64,000 nt of DNA from Paulinella micropora (GCA_019918135.1 WBZZ01003627.1:72501-136500), one strand, 5' to 3'. Shown: positions 1 to 10,096, numbered from the stretch's first letter. A program made the numbers and translations. The notes: a model not told the origin generated them from the sequence alone.

Positions 1-34
<34 letters not shown>

Positions 35-361
35 TTGCTGTTGACATTCAAGACAACAAAAAAAATTGATTTTTCTGTTTTGGTTGGAATTTCAGTTTTG
101 GTTGGAATTTTGATTTTGGGTGAAAATTTGAATTTTTCAAATTAACAGCTATATTCGTCCGCAAAATATCGTAAATTTTCGCGAAATGTTACCGTTAAAT
201 TTGAAAATTTGAATTTTTGTCGCAAAAATGAAAAACTGTCACAAAAATGAAAATCTGACACAAAAATGAAAAACTAATTTTTGTTGTTGTCTTGAATGTC
301 AACAGCAATAGTAGTAGTAGTAGTAGTAGTAGTAGTAGAGTAGTAGTAGTAGTAGTAGTAG
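1..361. repeat. (AGT)n microsatellite interrupted by a MITE
   Basis: AGT triplets fill 1-34 and continue at 309-361 after an inserted element. The tract is one microsatellite split by the insertion described at 35-308. Short open frames across it are repeat translations, not genes. Confidence 0.9.
35..308. mobile_element. MITE with TA target duplication
   Basis: This 274-bp AT-rich element has terminal inverted repeats of at least 25 bp, starting TTGCTGTTGACATTCAAG at the left and matching in reverse complement at the right end. TA dinucleotides flank it at 33-34 and 309-310, the target preference of Tc1/mariner elements. It has no coding capacity. The inside carries diverged short tandem motifs (repeats of CACAAAAATGAAAA). 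A non-autonomous Tc1/mariner-type element is the best reading. The TA cannot be fully separated from the surrounding AGT repeat. Confidence 0.7.
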
Positions 362-362
362 T

Positions 363-401
363 AACCCTAACCCTAACTTCAATTGATCATCGTAGTAGCT
401 A
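363..401. repeat. interstitial telomeric tract, copy 1, with fixed junction
   Basis: About two and a half AACCCT units at 363-377 are followed by a 24-bp unique junction that begins TTCAATTGATCATCG. The same junction occurs at 2676-2699 behind a similar tract. Both follow an (AGT)n run, so the pair is a duplicated segment rather than two independent telomere remnants. Confidence 0.8.
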
Positions 402-1150
402 GCGTCGATCAGCCATCGGGTGACCAGCACTTTAGTATTATTATCTTACCTCAGCAATCATAATATTGATCAGCCTCTCTCAGCGGCCTCGACCGGTCTT
501 GATCAGCACTGCTCAAACTTGATCACCAGTGATCGTCCGGACGGTTTATTATTAATGTTAACATTAATATTCTTAATGCACTTTCGATTTCGGCGCATTC
601 TTGAGGTCAAAAGTCTGAGATCTTGCAGGCTAGCATGCAACGTTGTGTTCTGCTCCCCCATGGTGTTTAAACACAAAACAAATGGTTTATTGACGGAGTG
701 CATGATCACAATCGTGCCCCTTGTCAACTTAGTGAAGTGACTGGGTTTCCGAGCTAGTACGTAAATAAGCAGCTGTTATGTCATATTGTATTAAGATTTG
801 CCAATCGACTGCACTGTTGTTTTGGGGCACGGGCGAGTTGACGTCATGAAAAATAATTTAACGTGCGTGAACCGGTTGTGTGTTGCAGTGTACACGTAAG
901 TCAGAACCAGTAACGCTCCTGGCAGTGATGCTAATAAAAGTTGGAGATAACGACAAAATAATTGATGAGTACTACCTTTCTGCAAGAACAGCGACTGATG
1001 TTCGATGTAGCTTGACAATTTCTCTGATACAACAACTCAGATTAGACCAGTCAAGCAAAAACAATGATGAAATACAGGCCACACAAGCAGGCTGATAGCA
1101 GCAAATCTAAAGGGGCAAAATGATAACAGCACAACAGGATGAGTGCAAGT
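402..1150. repeat. non-coding stretch with diverged repeat copy
   Basis: No gene is supported here. From about 866 to 1100 the sequence can be aligned loosely with the 400-bp repeats at 1151-1549 and 2117-2515 (shared pieces include GTGTTGCA, GTAAGTCAGAA or GTGAGTCAGAA, and AGACTAGTCAGGC-like strings). It is the most decayed member of that family. The rest shows no structure I can name. Confidence 0.45.
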
Positions 1151-1549
1151 AAACCCCCAAAACACTGTATTGAGACCACTGCGTGTTGCTGACGAAAACT
1201 ACTTGCACGTGTGAATCTGTGGCGTGTTGCAGGTGAGTCAGAAAGAGCCTACGGTAATACTGTCATAAATGCTAATTAAGAGAAGTGTTACAAATAATGA
1301 CTTTGTAATGAATGAGCACTGTCTTTCCGCGAATGGCTCGTGTTCGACATGGTGATGCAATTTCTGAGGCAAATAACAACTCATACTAGACTAGTCAGGC
1401 GAACAGTAGTGAAGATAAGAGAGGTCACACAAAATACCAAAGAACAGCAATCCTAACAGTAGCGACTAGATACGTCACAGTAGGATGCATATGGTTTCAA
1501 GGCACAAAGAACATTGCAAGCTTAAACAGATGAATCCAGATGTACGAAT
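1151..1549. repeat. 400-bp direct repeat, copy A
   Basis: This stretch matches 2117-2515 along its whole length with many substitutions and small indels. Shared stretches include TTCCGCGAATGGCTCG and GTAGGATGCATATGGTTTCA. Both copies are followed by AGT or related triplet repeats. No open frame is conserved between them, so this is a dispersed or tandemly duplicated non-coding repeat. Confidence 0.75.
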
Positions 1550-1625
1550 GGCTAGTAGTAGTAGTAGTAGTAGTAGTAGTAGGAGTAGTAGGAGTAGTAG
1601 TAGTAGTAGTAGTAGTAGTAGCAGC

Positions 1626-1695
<70 letters not shown>
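1550..1695. repeat. (AGT)n then (AAT)n microsatellite
   Basis: Imperfect AGT triplets pass into AAT triplets next to the tail end of a minus-strand SINE. Long poly-Ser, poly-Asn, poly-Leu and poly-Ile frames here come only from the triplets. Confidence 0.9.
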
Positions 1696-1962
1696 GTGCT
1701 TCTCTGTCGATGGCTGATGCATTTCTGCACATGCGCCTCCATCGTCTCACCCGTGAGGGGAGTACGAAGAATTGACGATAAGCTCTAATGACACCCCCGC
1801 AAGAGCAGTTCCAACACTTCCAGACGGGCCGGTATGTTCAATGAAAATACTGGTCCAGACGGATCGGTATGTTCAATGAAAATACTGGTGGCACCGACGG
1901 GAATCGAACTGGCGACAGGGCCCAGATGGTAGAACTTGACCACTGGGCTATCACGGTGTCCA
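1696..1962 (-). mobile_element. tRNA-derived SINE (family A), copy 1
   Basis: Read on the minus strand, the 5' end looks like a tRNA gene, with an A box (TAGCCCAGTGG) and a B box (AGTTCGATTCC) and an acceptor-like end GGTGCCACCA. A 40-bp motif containing CAGTATTTTCATTGAACATA follows, present twice in this copy. The 3' body ends GAGAAGCAC and runs into an (ATT)n tail. Five further copies lie at 26.5-28.7 kb. Confidence 0.85.
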
Positions 1963-1973
1963 AAATAATAATA

Positions 1974-2017
<44 letters not shown>

Positions 2018-2090
2018 AGTAGTAGTAGTAGAAGTAGTAGAAGTAGTGGTAGTAGTAGTAGTAGTAGCAGCAGCAGCAGCGGCAGTGCGT
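1963..2090. repeat. (AAT)n/(AGT)n/(AGC)n microsatellite
   Basis: AAT triplets pass through AGT into AGC triplets directly behind the tRNA-like head of SINE copy 1. No gene is present. Confidence 0.85.
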
Positions 2091-2116
2091 TGCCTGTGTG
2101 TCTGGCAGGTGATGAT

Positions 2117-2515
2117 AAACACACAAAGACTGCATTGAGACAACTGCGTGTTGCAGACGAAAACTACTTGTCACGTGTGGATCGGTGGCGTGTTGCCGCG
2201 TGAGTCAGAAAGAGTAATGATTTCGGAAATGCGAATTAAGAGAGGTTACAAATAATGACTTTGCAAATTATAATGAATTATCACTGTCCTTCCGCGAATG
2301 GCTCGCGTTCGACATGGTGACGCAATTTCTGAGGCAAATAACCATTCATACTAGACCCAGTCAGGCGAACAGTAATGAAGACAAGAGATGTCACACAAAA
2401 CGCCAAAGAACATCAATCCCAACAGGAGCGAATAGATATATCACAGTAGGATGCATATGGTTTCAAGTCACAAAGAATATTGCAAGCTCAAACCGATGAA
2501 TCCAGTTGTACGAAA
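2117..2515. repeat. 400-bp direct repeat, copy B
   Basis: Second well-preserved copy of the repeat at 1151-1549, in the same orientation. The two copies are separated by SINE copy 1 and its microsatellites, so the SINE either inserted between tandem copies or was carried with one of them. Confidence 0.75.
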
Positions 2516-2572
2516 GGAGACTCGTATGTATCTCGTGAGCCGATTGTAAGCGGTAACTGTATTTGGTGTGGG

Positions 2573-2581
2573 TAGTAGTAG

Positions 2582-2636
<55 letters not shown>

Positions 2637-2699
2637 AGTAGTAGTAGTAGTAGTAACCCTAACCCTAACCCTAACTTCAATTGATCATCGTAGTAGCTA
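2573..2699. repeat. (AGT)n with interstitial telomeric tract, copy 2
   Basis: AGT triplets lead into about three and a half AACCCT units at 2655-2675. The same 24-bp junction as at 378-401 follows. See the finding on the duplicated junction. Confidence 0.8.
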
Positions 2700-2798
2700 T
2701 AGTAAGTAGTAGTATTAGTAGTAGTGGTAGCAATATTTGTGTGTTGCTTGTGTACAGTGTGTCTGGCAGTTGCTTAGGTGATGTCGCAACACAGAACG

Positions 2799-3412
2799 AG
2801 TAGTATAATATGAAATCTAGGATGGTCGTTTTTTCGTGCCTCAAAACAACCTCCTAGATTTCATTTCTCTTCTCCTATTGCTAGTTTGAACTTTCAATAC
2901 AAAGCGTCAAAACAGCAAAATAAAAAAGTGAAAATTTCAATCAATACGAAGAAGAAAAATAAAGAAATCTCTTTTGCTCTTAATCTCGCTTTTAAATAAA
3001 AATAAAAATCAAGCAAAATTTTTTCCGCTTTACTTTTACTTTTAAATAAAAACGAAATCAATACTCCCAACACACAGAGCACATCTGTTGTTTTCGACTA
3101 CTTCAAAAACAACAAGGAAACATATACAATAAGAAAAAACGAATTTACTACCACTGCGACACTGCGACAAAAAAGTGAAATTTTGTCGCAACCTCTTGTC
3201 GCAAAGACATATTCACGGAAATAGAATTTCTCAACATATGCACATGCTTTTACACAATGTTTTCCTCTTCCTTTTCCCTGGAGCGTTCCAACCTAGACCT
3301 AAGTGCTCCAAGTCATTATCACATAATGCCACCAGCCACCTATAAATTCAATATTACCTTTGCCTTTTTTTTCTCTCTTTGAAGTCCTAATATTCTCTGG
3401 TTGAATGTCTTC
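2799..3412. repeat. Polinton left terminal inverted repeat
   Basis: It matches the reverse complement of 22930-23480. The left copy is longer because it holds roughly 85 extra bases near 3227-3312, and the right copy has a short extra block of GCGACAC-type repeats. Both contain an outward-facing 62-residue hydrophobic frame and a hairpin motif GTTTTTGAAGTAGTCGAAAAC-like near 3090-3113. Confidence 0.92.
2894..3082 (-). CDS. small hydrophobic protein inside the left TIR
   Basis: The 62-residue frame begins MLCVLGVLISFLF and ends LFCCFDALY, with hydrophobic segments at both ends and a basic middle. The same frame is intact in the right TIR at 23198-23386 with only a few, mostly conservative, changes. 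It reads toward the element terminus. No family is recognised. It may be a small membrane protein, or a frame kept open only because TIRs are homogenised. Confidence 0.35.
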   Translation of the reverse strand: MLCVLGVLISFLFKSKSKAEKILLDFYFYLKARLRAKEISLFFFFVLIEIFTFLFCCFDALY

Positions 3413-3545
3413 TCTTTTTAATAATTCCTAATTTTAAATTATCATTTAAGCAATAAAAAAATAGGTTAATATACAATGAATACGAACAATCTAAGAAAGA
3501 TTACGAAAGGAGGAATACAGATTAAAAAAATAAAGTTGTAATAGT

Positions 3546-3923
3546 TTGGAGAGAGATGGAATAACGAAGGAGAAAGCAATAGGAATAAACAACAAGAGAA
3601 CGAAGGAAGAAGCAGAACAACGAGCAAAAGAATTTTACGAAAAAGAAGTCTTAGCAAAATATGAAGAAGATAATAGGAATACTGATTACAAACAACTCGG
3701 AAAACATAAGAGAGCAGAATATGTAAAGGAAAGAAGAAAACAGAAATATACATGTGTATGTGGTAAAGTAATAAGTATATATGGAAAATATCAACACGAA
3801 AAATCTGACTTTCATAGAGACTACTTCGCAGAGAAAGAAGAGGTTATGATAGGAGGACATAAAGTTATTCGTATAATTCGTAGAAATGACGACATTGAAA
3901 GATATTATAAAAATCACTCGTGA
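3546..3923 (+). CDS. small zinc-finger protein (Polinton)
   Basis: 125 residues, highly charged (Lys/Glu/Arg). A C-terminal zinc-binding motif is visible around residues 75-100: CVCGK, then HEKSDFH, giving a Cys-x-Cys...His-x5-His pattern. Short proteins of this type are common in Polinton-like viruses and related large viruses, with no proven function. A second, broken frame with the same motif lies at 12436-12717 on the other strand. It is the first gene inside the left TIR. Its stop is followed within 30 bases by the repeated promoter-like motif at 3951. Confidence 0.7.
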   Translation: MERDGITKEKAIGINNKRTKEEAEQRAKEFYEKEVLAKYEEDNRNTDYKQLGKHKRAEYVKERRKQKYTCVCGKVISIYGKYQHEKSDFHRDYFAEKEEVMIGGHKVIRIIRRNDDIERYYKNHS

Positions 3924-3950
3924 TTTGTTATAATAATGTTATAAAAATAA

Positions 3951-3994
3951 AATGTAAAATCATTTAAAGAAATAAATATTATTACCTATATAAT
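3951..3994 (+). promoter_or_regulatory. repeated upstream motif, copy 1
   Basis: The block ATTTAAAGAAATAAAT, then ATTACCTATA, lies directly upstream of the ATG at 3995. A nearly identical block (one mismatch over the first 25 bases) sits at 4261-4308 before the next small gene. Equal spacing to two start codons suggests a late or early promoter motif of the element. Confidence 0.55.
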
Positions 3995-4267
3995 ATGTCT
4001 TCTATATTGATACAAGCGGACAAGGAATTGAAAGAACTATACAACTTACATTTTCCAGAAGCATTAGCAGACGATAGAAGGATTAAGAAATACACTAGAA
4101 GAGAAACGCTTCAACGATATAGCAAAGCCTTTAAGTTTTGGGATGAACAGAAAAACAAAGCATTAGAGGCTCCAACGATGTTGAATATTTATAAATGGCA
4201 AATTTGTGAAGAAGCAATCGCACAACTTAAATTAAGAGTGATGATTGTATTAAATAATCAAATGTAA
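3995..4267 (+). CDS. hypothetical Polinton protein, 90 aa
   Basis: 90 residues, helical and mixed charge, with no recognised family. It lies between the zinc-finger gene and a 52-residue basic gene, all on the plus strand ahead of the DNA polymerase. Its stop codon overlaps the second copy of the repeated upstream motif, so the three small genes are tightly packed. Confidence 0.55.
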   Translation: MSSILIQADKELKELYNLHFPEALADDRRIKKYTRRETLQRYSKAFKFWDEQKNKALEAPTMLNIYKWQICEEAIAQLKLRVMIVLNNQM

Positions 4268-4308
4268 AACCATTTAAAGAAATAAATTATATTACTTATA
4301 ATATAGAT
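4261..4308 (+). promoter_or_regulatory. repeated upstream motif, copy 2
   Basis: Same ATTTAAAGAAATAAAT core as at 3951, followed by ATTACTTATAATATAG and the ATG at 4309. It overlaps the end of the preceding gene. Confidence 0.55.
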
Positions 4309-4467
4309 ATGGGGAGACACAAGAAATATCTCACACCTGAGGACAAACGAAAGGCTAACTCCGAAAAGGCGCTCGCATATTACAAAAGAAATAAGGATGA
4401 AATTAATCAAAAGAGGAAGGAGCAATTAAAAGAACGAAACAGAAACTTAAGGAATATGAAGAAATGA
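4309..4467 (+). CDS. small basic protein, 52 aa
   Basis: 52 residues beginning MGRHKKYLTPEDKRKANS. A central YYKRNKDEINQKRKE stretch is typical of short basic proteins in Polinton-like viruses and virophages. It is probably nucleic-acid binding. The start is supported by the repeated promoter-like motif just upstream. 4468-4625 is AT-rich spacer with an (AT)n run near 4540-4561. Confidence 0.5.
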   Translation: MGRHKKYLTPEDKRKANSEKALAYYKRNKDEINQKRKEQLKERNRNLRNMKK

Positions 4468-4625
4468 AGGAGAGAGGAGCATAAAAAACAAAAAAACGAA
4501 AAATGATTTTTTTATTATGAATTTCATGTTAAAGGTAAGACAATATATATATATATATATATAAAGGCAAAACAATTTAATTTATTTTCATTATTTTTAT
4601 ATCCTAACTAATATAAAGGTAAAAT

Positions 4626-7600
4626 ATGCCACCACCATTACCTCCCAGACCAACAAAGGAAAATGTAGAACTAGCGAAGGTAAGGGCGAATTTGAAGAAA
4701 ACTACAACAAGAGAAAACAAAAGGGAATTTAAAGTAGTAGAGTTAAAATCTAGGCGAGACAATAGATTAAACTCTCTTACATACGAGAAGCAAGGATTAG
4801 ATATAAACTTTTATGATACTGACGCATTAGAGCGAGAGGTTCTACTTCCAATACTATTAGATGCGAAAAGAAATAGTATGACAGGAAATGCGGACGTTCA
4901 TATTACTATAACCTATATAACCGACCACGAAGAATTAAATAGATATTATAAAAAGAAAACATTTAATTCGTTTCAAATAAAAAACTATGACTATTTTATT
5001 GAAATGTTAAATGAGTTTAACATAAGCAATATTGAAGCGTCTGGACTTGGTTATGAACGGATTATTGAATATGCTAAGGTAGTAGTAGTTCAAAAAAACG
5101 GAGGAGGATGCTATGAGGGAAAATACAAAAGCAAACAAACGAAATATGAGGAAAGTATATTAATATCTCCCGCCAGCAAAAATAATAATTGCTTATTCTT
5201 CCTTTGTAAAGACATTCTCAATATGCCACTTATTAATAGAAAAAGATGTAATGATATTAGAGAACAATTCAATCTTTCTGATGATTGCCCTATACCATTC
5301 TCTACAGCCGTAAAAATCCTTAATACTTTGATAAAAGAAGGAAAGACATATGAAATAGCAAATGCCTTAACAAAAGAAACTATAAGCACGAACAACATCG
5401 GAGAAGAAGCGGATATTATGATTTACTTAGAGAATAACCACTATTTTGGATTAATTAAAAGATGTAAAAAGAAATGTGAAAAATGCTTAACTAAGTATTT
5501 TACTAAACATACTTGTAATCCAAAAGTTATTAATTATGCGAATAGAGAAATATTAAAGAATGGAAAGAGACATTTAATAACGAAGGCGCATAAAGAAAAA
5601 TATAATAATAAAGATGAACTTCTTCATTACGACCTTGAAACTTTTAGAAATAACACGCTTGCTGACGGCTTTGATATTCACGACTGCTATATAGTCGGAT
5701 ATACTCAGGGGACGGAAGGATTTAAATATTATGCTGGTATTGATTGTATTTCTAAATTTCTGGATTTAGTCTTAGAGAGAGGAAGAAAGTTAGCAGTAGA
5801 ATGGGCTAACAAACGACCACCATATCTCCAACGCGTCGGAGATATTCCAGTCAAGAAAGTAGCAGGAGTAAGAAAGAAAAAGAAGAAAGATGAAGAAGCA
5901 CCAATTTTATATGTGAATGGTTTTAACGGAGCGAACTTTGACCACTACTTTATTAAACAGGAATTAATAAGAAGAGGTATCAAACCAAAATCACATATGA
6001 TTAATAACGGCTCAATAATCTCTTTACAATTTGAAAATATCAAAATGTGGGATATGTGTAAGCATACTCAGGGGACATTAAAAGAAAACTTAGAAAATAT
6101 GAAATGTAAAACTCTTAAAGGAGATTTCGACCACGACAAGGCTTCTACTTGGGAAACAATGAGTGAAGAATTAAGGAATAAGTGTCTTGAATATTTGAAG
6201 TGCGATGTTATGGGGTTAAAAGAGTTATATGACAAAATAAACACAGAGATATTTGAAAAGCACTCAGTGAATTTAACTTCGTACATTTCAACTTCAAGCC
6301 TTGCTTTCAATATCTGGAAGAAAATGATTGATGGTAAGCACGATGTAAGACTCCCAACTATTGAACAAGAGAAAGCGTTTAGAAAAGCGGTTATCGGAGC
6401 AAGAACATATCCAAGCAAAGAAAGATTTATTTCAAAACAATACAAGGACTACTTAGCGGGGAAAATCACATTTGACGAATTAACCGATTATTTAGTTGAT
6501 GCGGATGTCGTATCCTTATACCCAACAGCGATGCTTAATTTATTTATGGTTGGAGAAATTAAACTGGCTATCGCACCATTTGATTATAATAATCTTCCTA
6601 TCGGTATTTACAATGTTGATTATATCTCACCAAAAGACATATTACATTCAAGAATAGGACAGAGAAATAAAATGGGCTCATTAAAGTGGAATTTAGCCGA
6701 TATGAAAGACCAATGGCTTACAAGTGTTGATATTGAAGATATGATTAAGGAAGGCTACGATATAACAATTCATAAAGGATACTATACAGAGGAGGCTGAA
6801 CCAGTTTTCAAAGAATATATATTAGAAATGTTTAAGGCGAAAGAAAATAGCGAAAAAGGCACACCGCAATATTTATTAGCCAAACTATTTATGAATTCGT
6901 TATACGGAAAGATGATACAACGACCTATCCCAACAGAAGCAGAATATATTAAATCAAATGAGGAGTATTGGAAATTTTGGACGAAAAATTAAAAATCTGA
7001 TGTGGTTGAATTCAAAGATAAAGACGGAAACAAACTTTGGCACGTATCTGGAATGCCTAGAAATGAAGTAATAATTGAAGAGAGTATTACAAAACCTTCT
7101 CACTACGGGGCTTTCATTCTAGCATATAGCAGGCGAATTATGTATAACTACATAAAAGAGGCTAATCCAAATAAAGATATAGAGGCTGATTTCTATTACA
7201 CCGATACCGATAGTCTAGTGTTGCATGTTAGGTTCGCCAAACTAATCAAAAGGCTTGGTGATAAATCTCTTGGTGGTATAACGGATGACTTAGGAGATTG
7301 TTGTAAGATAATAAGAGGAATATGGATTGCTCCTAAATTGTATATGTTAGAATTTACAACGAATGAAGCCTTTCTCCCTTACCTTACTAAGAATGACTTG
7401 AAACATAAAGACAAAGGTGTTCATATAATTGAATGCTACGAAAACGAGGGAGTAAAAAAGAGATACTACCACCTTAGAGGTAAGGGGTTGAATTCAAAGG
7501 GGTTAAATCCAGAAGTATATGAAAAGATGGATTTAGGTGAAAGCATTGAAAATGTTAGAGATTTTCAAATGAAGAAAATTCATTTATCACGAAATAGCAA

Positions 7601-7736
7601 ACAGCAAAACATTAACCATTTCAGCATAGTTCATACTACAAACATAAAAAAGAAAGTTAATGAGAATAAATGGTGCGGACGCGAGTTTATCAACAAAAAT
7701 GATAGTATCCCACAAGGCTTCCATATCCACTACTAG
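4626..7736 (+). pseudogene. polB: protein-primed DNA polymerase B region (Polinton)
   Basis: This is the replicative polymerase of the element, family B, protein-primed type. Visible exonuclease motifs are DLETF (Exo I), FNGANFDHY (Exo II) and YLKCD (Exo III). Polymerase motifs are DADVVSLYP (A), NSLYGK (B) and YYTDTDS (C). The N-terminal few hundred residues are less conserved and would include the terminal-protein-like part. All catalytic motifs are present, but the region is broken (about one break). It is the longest plus-strand gene and follows a spacer rich in A/T. Confidence 0.9.
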
Positions 7737-7813
7737 ATTAAAGACGTTTAACAACGAAGTTGATACATAGATAATTAATTTTTTTCTATAAAATATATAC
7801 CATATACTATACT

Positions 7814-8104
7814 ATGACCTCCCTAACCAGACTATGCGAGAAATTTGAGAAACTCTCTATTGAAAATAAAAAAGAAACATTTTCTCTTACCGATGTTAAA
7901 AAGATAATTACTGACGAAATTCAAATGATTGAAAAGAGAAAGGAAGGTAAGTCAAAGGATACTTTTCCATTTGGTAAGTATAAAGGTAAGAAAATTCAAG
8001 ATGTAGCGGTTATTGATAAGCCATATCTTGAATGGGTTATGAAACAGCCTTGGTTTGATAAATTTACCGACATTAAAAGTGAAGTAAAAAAATATTTACA
8101 ATAA
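7814..8104 (+). CDS. ExoX C-terminal-like domain protein
   Basis: 96 residues. Residues about 50-80 carry FPFGKYKGKKIQDVA, then PYLEWVMKQPWF, the signature of the small domain found at the C-terminus of exodeoxyribonuclease X-like proteins (the former DUF3820 group). The nuclease domain itself is absent, so this is a stand-alone accessory domain of unknown role. It follows the polymerase on the same strand. A shortened second copy lies at 8481-8582. Confidence 0.65.
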   Translation: MTSLTRLCEKFEKLSIENKKETFSLTDVKKIITDEIQMIEKRKEGKSKDTFPFGKYKGKKIQDVAVIDKPYLEWVMKQPWFDKFTDIKSEVKKYLQ

Positions 8105-8129
8105 AAATTATTTTGTAGTATATATACCT

Positions 8130-8477
8130 ATGACAGACCTCAGCACCAAGCAGGACTACTTGAATGAAATTGAAAAATGGAACCTTGATGGAGATGTCAA
8201 AAAGCCGACAATTAAATGGACTAAGCCTGACATTGTTTCTTTTTATGATCAATATAAACCAAGGGATGATAATGTGAAAGTAGTTGTACCATTGGAAAAA
8301 ATAATTGATGACGAGCCAAGCACCCCATTCAAGGCAACTGATTTGAAAGAGACTGGTATCACCGAAATAAAGGCTAAGGTCGGCGAAGAGATGGAGAATG
8401 CTACATGTACAGAAGAAGGTTGTATATTGAAGAATAACAAGCAAACCGATGTTTTTCTTCAATATGGAAAGTATTAA
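8130..8477 (+). CDS. hypothetical Polinton protein, 115 aa
   Basis: 115 residues, acidic, without recognised domain. Contains WTKPDIVSFYDQYKP near residue 30-45. It lies between the two ExoX-C-like frames, 25 bases after the first and 3 bases before the second, suggesting co-expression. Confidence 0.5.
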   Translation: MTDLSTKQDYLNEIEKWNLDGDVKKPTIKWTKPDIVSFYDQYKPRDDNVKVVVPLEKIIDDEPSTPFKATDLKETGITEIKAKVGEEMENATCTEEGCILKNNKQTDVFLQYGKY

Positions 8478-8480
8478 AAA

Positions 8481-8582
8481 ATGAAAATTGAAGATGTTGC
8501 TAAGATTGATAAACCATACCTTGAATATTTAATTCAACAACCTTATTTTAATAACAAAGATGCAGTAAAAAAATATTTGTGA
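8481..8582 (+). CDS. 33-aa partial duplicate of ExoX-C domain
   Basis: The 33-residue frame starts MKIEDVAKIDKPYLEY and ends VKKYL. It resembles the last 37 residues of the protein at 7814-8104 (KIQDVAVIDKPYLEWV...VKKYLQ). The glycine-lysine part of the domain is missing. It is probably a relic of a local duplication, though it has its own ATG. Confidence 0.4.
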   Translation: MKIEDVAKIDKPYLEYLIQQPYFNNKDAVKKYL

Positions 8583-8620
8583 TGATATTACATTGTCTTC
8601 CACTAAATTTTTTTTTGGCT

Positions 8621-9856
8621 TTACCAATCCTCTATAAAATTAGCAATAGTATTGACATTTCCACCATTATTAGTAGTAGAAATCGATTTCTGTGTAAAAG
8701 TTAATACATCACTTGGAGACAGATAAATATAATAATTTCTTAGATTGATTTGTTGCGTTGAATTAGCATTAACATATATTTTAAAAATCGTCGTTCCGTT
8801 GGCGATAGCAGTCGCTGTTGTGTCGGTATCAACTATTGAATATTTCGTATCTACATCCGCATACACTGCTCCAGTTAATGTTCCATTCATCACCATTCTG
8901 ACGACATTCGTTTTTGAGTCTTCATTACTAATGCTTATTAATGATGGATACACTAATGAATAATTGTCTAAATTAGCACCAGCACTATCATATTTAGCCT
9001 TATTTCTTATACTCAATATCGGTCTTTCTGTAGTGTGGGCGACTTCAGCACCCTCAATTGAATTCGTTATACTTGTATTAATAGTATTTGACCCCTCAAT
9101 GAATAAACTAGCACTCGCTGTTTTAAGAATTTGTATTCCAGTCTTTGCGTCATTTCTCATGACTGCTGTAAAGGGTAATGTCGTATTTCCAAGGCTTACT
9201 TCATCATTCGAATTAGCATACTTAATCATATGAACTAGTTGAAATTCACCAGTCTCTGGATTTTCAATTGAAAACTTAATAGCACCAAACCCGAGATACT
9301 GAAATTGAATTTGAAATACATTTCCTACGCTCCAATCTAAGTCTGGCATAGCCGAAGTTCCATTGCATGGGTCATCCCAGTCTTTTTGGTCAATATATTC
9401 TACATTATTTCTGCTACAATGTGCGATATTCATTCCTTCTTGATTTTTGTAAAAATAAAATCCATCGTTAAGGTCATTTCCTATTCCAATAAATGAATAG
9501 TAATCTTTTGTATCATCCGTTGTCCATAGAGCAGTAAAGCGAGCAAGGACACCCGTTCCAGTTCTATATTTTATTCTCCTTTTACTTACTAATCTAGCAT
9601 CCGCCGTCGCATTAGCAGTTGTTTTCAATTCAGCCATATTATCCAAAAATGACACAGACGATTTTGTTTCTGTTTCTGTCCATATCCTAGTATTAATGGT
9701 ATATGGAAAGATTTCTTGTAATACTGGTGTTAATTGCGCAGTTGTTGTTTCGCCGAAGGCTGTCTGCATATTATCAATGTGTCCATCATATCCTACTTTT
9801 AGGTTAATGAACTCTCCTCTAGGATTTTGTGCTACCAAATTTCTCTGGTGAGACAT
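8621..9856 (-). CDS. virion surface or receptor-binding-like protein
   Basis: 411 residues, beta-rich. The middle contains DGFYFYKNQEGMNIAH, VGNVFQIQFQYLGFGAIKF and ENPETGEFQLVHMIKYAN. This matches a module common in structural proteins of algal large viruses and Polinton-like viruses, probably lectin-like. Its place directly downstream of the major capsid gene on the same strand fits a virion role. Receptor binding is inferred. Confidence 0.65.
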   Translation of the reverse strand: MSHQRNLVAQNPRGEFINLKVGYDGHIDNMQTAFGETTTAQLTPVLQEIFPYTINTRIWTETETKSSVSFLDNMAELKTTANATADARLVSKRRIKYRTGTGVLARFTALWTTDDTKDYYSFIGIGNDLNDGFYFYKNQEGMNIAHCSRNNVEYIDQKDWDDPCNGTSAMPDLDWSVGNVFQIQFQYLGFGAIKFSIENPETGEFQLVHMIKYANSNDEVSLGNTTLPFTAVMRNDAKTGIQILKTASASLFIEGSNTINTSITNSIEGAEVAHTTERPILSIRNKAKYDSAGANLDNYSLVYPSLISISNEDSKTNVVRMVMNGTLTGAVYADVDTKYSIVDTDTTATAIANGTTIFKIYVNANSTQQINLRNYYIYLSPSDVLTFTQKSISTTNNGGNVNTIANFIEDW

Positions 9857-9869
9857 TCGTGATCTTTTG

Positions 9870-9993
9870 CTTTCGTCTCCAAAACTATTTCGACAACTTC
9901 GAAATAGTTTATCCTATATTATTAACGTTAAAAAAATATTTTATTAAACATCGATGTTTGTAAAATGTTTTTGTTTTTGAAGTAGTCAAAAAC
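9870..9993. promoter_or_regulatory. hairpins between capsid and surface-protein genes
   Basis: Two inverted repeats lie in this AT-rich spacer. AAACTATTTCG and CGAAATAGTTT form an 11-bp stem at about 9880-9910. GTTTTTGA-AGTAG-TCAAAAAC forms a perfect 8-bp stem at about 9971-9992. The second repeats the hairpin found in both TIRs. They may end capsid transcription or drive the next gene. Confidence 0.45.
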
Positions 9994-10096
9994 AAAGATA
10001 CACGAAAGCGAAGCGAAAGTGTGAATTTACAAATATCTATGAGATTGTAATCATATTTGCCTTAACCTGTACCTCCCGCTGAGTGATTGCCACAAT

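Noticed and set aside
1475-2143. Long poly-Leu, poly-Ser, poly-Thr and poly-Ile open frames
   Set aside because: They are translations of AGT and AAT triplets in several frames at once.
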